From: Chloroflexota bacterium
GTDB taxonomy: Bacteria > Chloroflexota > Limnocylindria > Limnocylindrales > CSP1-4
Assembly (NCBI GenBank): GCA_017882025.1
Contig: JADGQG010000031.1
Location: forward strand, 1-13,900
Length of the DNA: 13,900 bases
Direction: 5' to 3'
Both the position numbers and the translations under genes were made by a program. The notes under the pieces were generated by a model. It saw only the letters and a program-made list of their open reading frames with translations, was not told the origin of the DNA and searched no databases. This document shows positions 12,793-13,900 of this stretch, one piece after another; the first letter of the stretch is position 1; each line of letters opens with the position of its first letter.

Positions 12793-13527
12793 ATGGGCCT
12801 CGACGCAGCCACGACGATCACCTGGTACGGCCACGCCTGCGTGGAGGTCAAGACCCCGGGCGGGAAGACCATCCTCATCGACCCGTGGTTCGGGAACCCG
12901 AAAAGCCCGAAGCCTGCGGCCGCCGTCATGGCGTGCGACCTCCTGCTGGTCACCCACGGGCACAGCGACCACTTCGGCGACGCGCTGGCGCTCGCGAGCC
13001 GCCTGCGGCCGACGTGGCCGGCGATCCACGAGTTGAGCCTCTGGCTGGCCCGGCGGCTCCCCGGCGGCGCGGACGCGGTGACCGGGATGAACAAGGGCGG
13101 CACGTTCGCCTTCGGTGACATCGGCGTCACGATGGTCGGCGCCGACCACTCGGCGGGCGACTGGAACCCCGGCGCGGAGACGACCCTCTACCTCGGCGAA
13201 CCGGCCGGGTTCGTGATCCGGCTCGAGAACGGCTACACGATCTACCACGCCGGCGACACGAACGTCTTCGCGGAGATGCGCTTCATCGGCGAGCTCTACC
13301 GGCCGAACCTGGCGCTCCTGCCCATCGGCGGGCACTTCACGATGGGGCCGCGCGAGGCGGCGCTCGCCGTGGAGCTGCTGGGGGTGGACGCGGTGGCGCC
13401 CATCCACTGGGGCACCTTCCCGATCCTCGCCGGGACGCCGGACGAGTTGCGGACGGAGCTCGATGCGCGCGGCCTGGAGCAAGTGGCCGTGCACGGCTGG
13501 GCGCCGGGCGAGAGCCTGCACGGCTGA
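12793..13527 (+). CDS. UPF0173 metal-dependent hydrolase (metallo-beta-lactamase fold)
   Basis: A 244-residue UlaG-like member of the metallo-beta-lactamase superfamily; substrates of the UPF0173 branch are not established. The zinc-binding signature THGHSDH is at 54-60 (His55, His57, Asp59, His60). Further ligands are His119 in GADHSAGDW, Asp155 in YHAGDTNVF and His205 in PIHWGTFP. The N-terminal ITWYGHACVEV and ILIDPWFGNP are typical of the family, and the length is normal. The ATG at 12793 has GGGAG and GAGAAG just upstream. It is transcribed away from the membrane-protein operon, with a 179-base divergent gap that holds the operon's -10 element and no other clear signal. It appears to be monocistronic. 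Confidence 0.93.
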   Translation: MGLDAATTITWYGHACVEVKTPGGKTILIDPWFGNPKSPKPAAAVMACDLLLVTHGHSDHFGDALALASRLRPTWPAIHELSLWLARRLPGGADAVTGMNKGGTFAFGDIGVTMVGADHSAGDWNPGAETTLYLGEPAGFVIRLENGYTIYHAGDTNVFAEMRFIGELYRPNLALLPIGGHFTMGPREAALAVELLGVDAVAPIHWGTFPILAGTPDELRTELDARGLEQVAVHGWAPGESLHG

Positions 13528-13545
13528 ACGGGACGCTGAGCGGCG

Positions 13546-13576
13546 GGCCGGCAGAGCGCCGCCGCCGATGCCGGCC
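13546..13576 (+). terminator. Possible terminator hairpin after the UPF0173 gene
   Basis: GGCCGGCA (13546-13553) pairs perfectly with TGCCGGCC (13569-13576) across a 15-base loop, 18 bases after the stop codon. No T-run follows. An alternative stem, CCGCCG (13562-13567) with CGGCGG (13576-13581), would compete with it. Confidence 0.35.
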
Positions 13577-13593
13577 GGCGGTGCCGGAACCTG

Positions 13594-13599
13594 TACAGT
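13594..13599 (+). promoter_or_regulatory. -10-like element upstream of the last gene
   Basis: TACAGT ends seven bases before a GTG at 13607 and 36 bases before the ATG at 13636. It is the only AT-containing hexamer of this kind in a GC-rich gap, directly after the hairpin that follows the hydrolase gene. No convincing -35 is seen. Confidence 0.4.
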
Positions 13600-13606
13600 G
13601 GGCGAC

Positions 13607-13639
13607 GTGGCGATTCTCATCGGGGGCGGCTGCGTATGA
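13607..13639 (+). CDS. Possible 10-codon leaderless ORF
   Basis: GTG at 13607 opens a frame encoding VAILIGGGCV (Met if used as a start), ending in TGA at 13637-13639, which overlaps the ATG of the next gene (ATGA). TACAGT seven bases upstream would start the transcript at this GTG. It may couple translation into the downstream gene. The evidence is positional only. Confidence 0.25.
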   Translation: MAILIGGGCV

Positions 13640-13900
13640 GCCCGCCTGATCGCGCGCCTGAGCACGCGGGCGCTGAGCCGAGGAGACCGCTTGCCGCGGC
13701 CCGGGGAGTCCTCGCCCGGCTTATTCCCGGACGTGGCGCACGGACCGCGGCGAGCCAAGCCGCCGAGTTCGACGCCGCGGCACGGAAAGCCTACCAATCT
13801 GCGCTGAGGCTCGAGACTGCAGCGCCGCTCGCTCCAGCCCCGCCAACGGCTCGCTCAGCCGGCGCGCCGACATCCGCACCCGCACCCCCTGCCGCGCCGG
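13636..13900 (+). CDS. N-terminal part of an Ala/Pro-rich protein, cut by the window end
   Basis: From ATG 13636 the frame stays open for 88 codons to the end of the window. It begins MSPPDRAPEHAGAEP, contains a short basic amphipathic stretch (ARGVLARLIPGRGART) and a helical patch (AAEFDAAARKAYQSALRLE), then turns into an Ala/Pro/Thr-rich low-complexity region likely to be disordered. GGGGGCGG lies about seven bases before the ATG. Codon use has more A and T at third positions than neighbouring genes (CTT, ATT, CAA, TCT, TCA, ACA), suggesting a weakly constrained leader or a gene with a different history. No family can be named from this part. Confidence 0.55.
   Translation, partial: MSPPDRAPEHAGAEPRRPLAAARGVLARLIPGRGARTAASQAAEFDAAARKAYQSALRLETAAPLAPAPPTARSAGAPTSAPAPPAAP

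Noticed and set aside
11754..13797. Minus-strand frames over the UPF0173 gene (11754-13130 and 12574-13797)
   Set aside because: They are antisense to a gene with a complete zinc-binding motif set and show no recognisable domain.
1..13900. CRISPR arrays, tRNA genes, insertion sequences, attachment sites
   Set aside because: I saw no regularly spaced repeats, tRNA-like stem sets, transposase motifs or flanking terminal repeats on either strand.

Overview
The window is a compact, very GC-rich bacterial chromosome segment (strong G/C at third codon positions, small gaps, many GTG starts, long antisense shadow frames). Gene content and protein style (OsmC, DUF302, METTL20-type methyltransferase, GH133 debranching enzyme, fused MoaD-MoaE, UPF0173 hydrolase) suggest a Chloroflexota, possibly Limnocylindria-like, or an actinobacterium. 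This assignment is inference; there is no rRNA or marker gene to settle it. I see no tRNA, rRNA, IS element, prophage or CRISPR array.

Layout. (a) 1-95: C-terminal tail of an unidentified + strand gene. (b) 202-2201, minus strand: an operon reading ArsR regulator (GTG start, stop overlapped by the next gene's ribosome binding site), DUF302 protein, OsmC-family protein and membrane-anchored rhodanese. This looks like a thiol/sulfur stress module. A promoter and a palindromic candidate operator lie at 2250-2281. (c) 2315-2539, plus: a small MoaD/ThiS-like sulfur-carrier-type protein with a tail after its Gly-Gly, divergent from the ArsR operon. (d) 2608-4194, plus: acyl-CoA synthetase. (e) 4215-5848, minus: METTL20-like protein-lysine methyltransferase followed by proline dehydrogenase. 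(f) 5985-8591, plus: a conserved hypothetical protein and a glycogen debranching enzyme. A perfect 11-bp inverted repeat between them buries the ribosome binding site of the second. (g) 8616-12613, minus: a polytopic membrane protein, an O-methyltransferase, a MoaD-MoaE fusion, an 18-codon ORF and a lysine 5,6-aminomutase alpha-subunit homologue, tightly spaced and partly overlapping by ATGA. (h) 12793-13527, plus: UPF0173 metallo-beta-lactamase-fold hydrolase. (i) 13607-13900, plus: a possible 10-codon leaderless ORF leading into the Ala/Pro-rich start of a gene cut by the window end.

How the parts may work together. Region (b) plus (c) brings together a Cys-containing ArsR, a persulfide-type enzyme (rhodanese), a peroxide/thiol enzyme family (OsmC) and a ubiquitin-like sulfur-carrier fold. 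Regions (d) and (e) are linked by electron entry from catabolism: acyl-CoA activation, proline oxidation, and a methyltransferase whose characterised relatives modify electron transfer flavoprotein. Region (g) joins molybdopterin synthase to an aminomutase alpha subunit whose B12-binding partner is not in the window. The most unusual items are the 18-codon ORF between moaX and the aminomutase gene, the RBS-burying hairpin, the truncated ubiquitin-like protein and the orphan aminomutase subunit.
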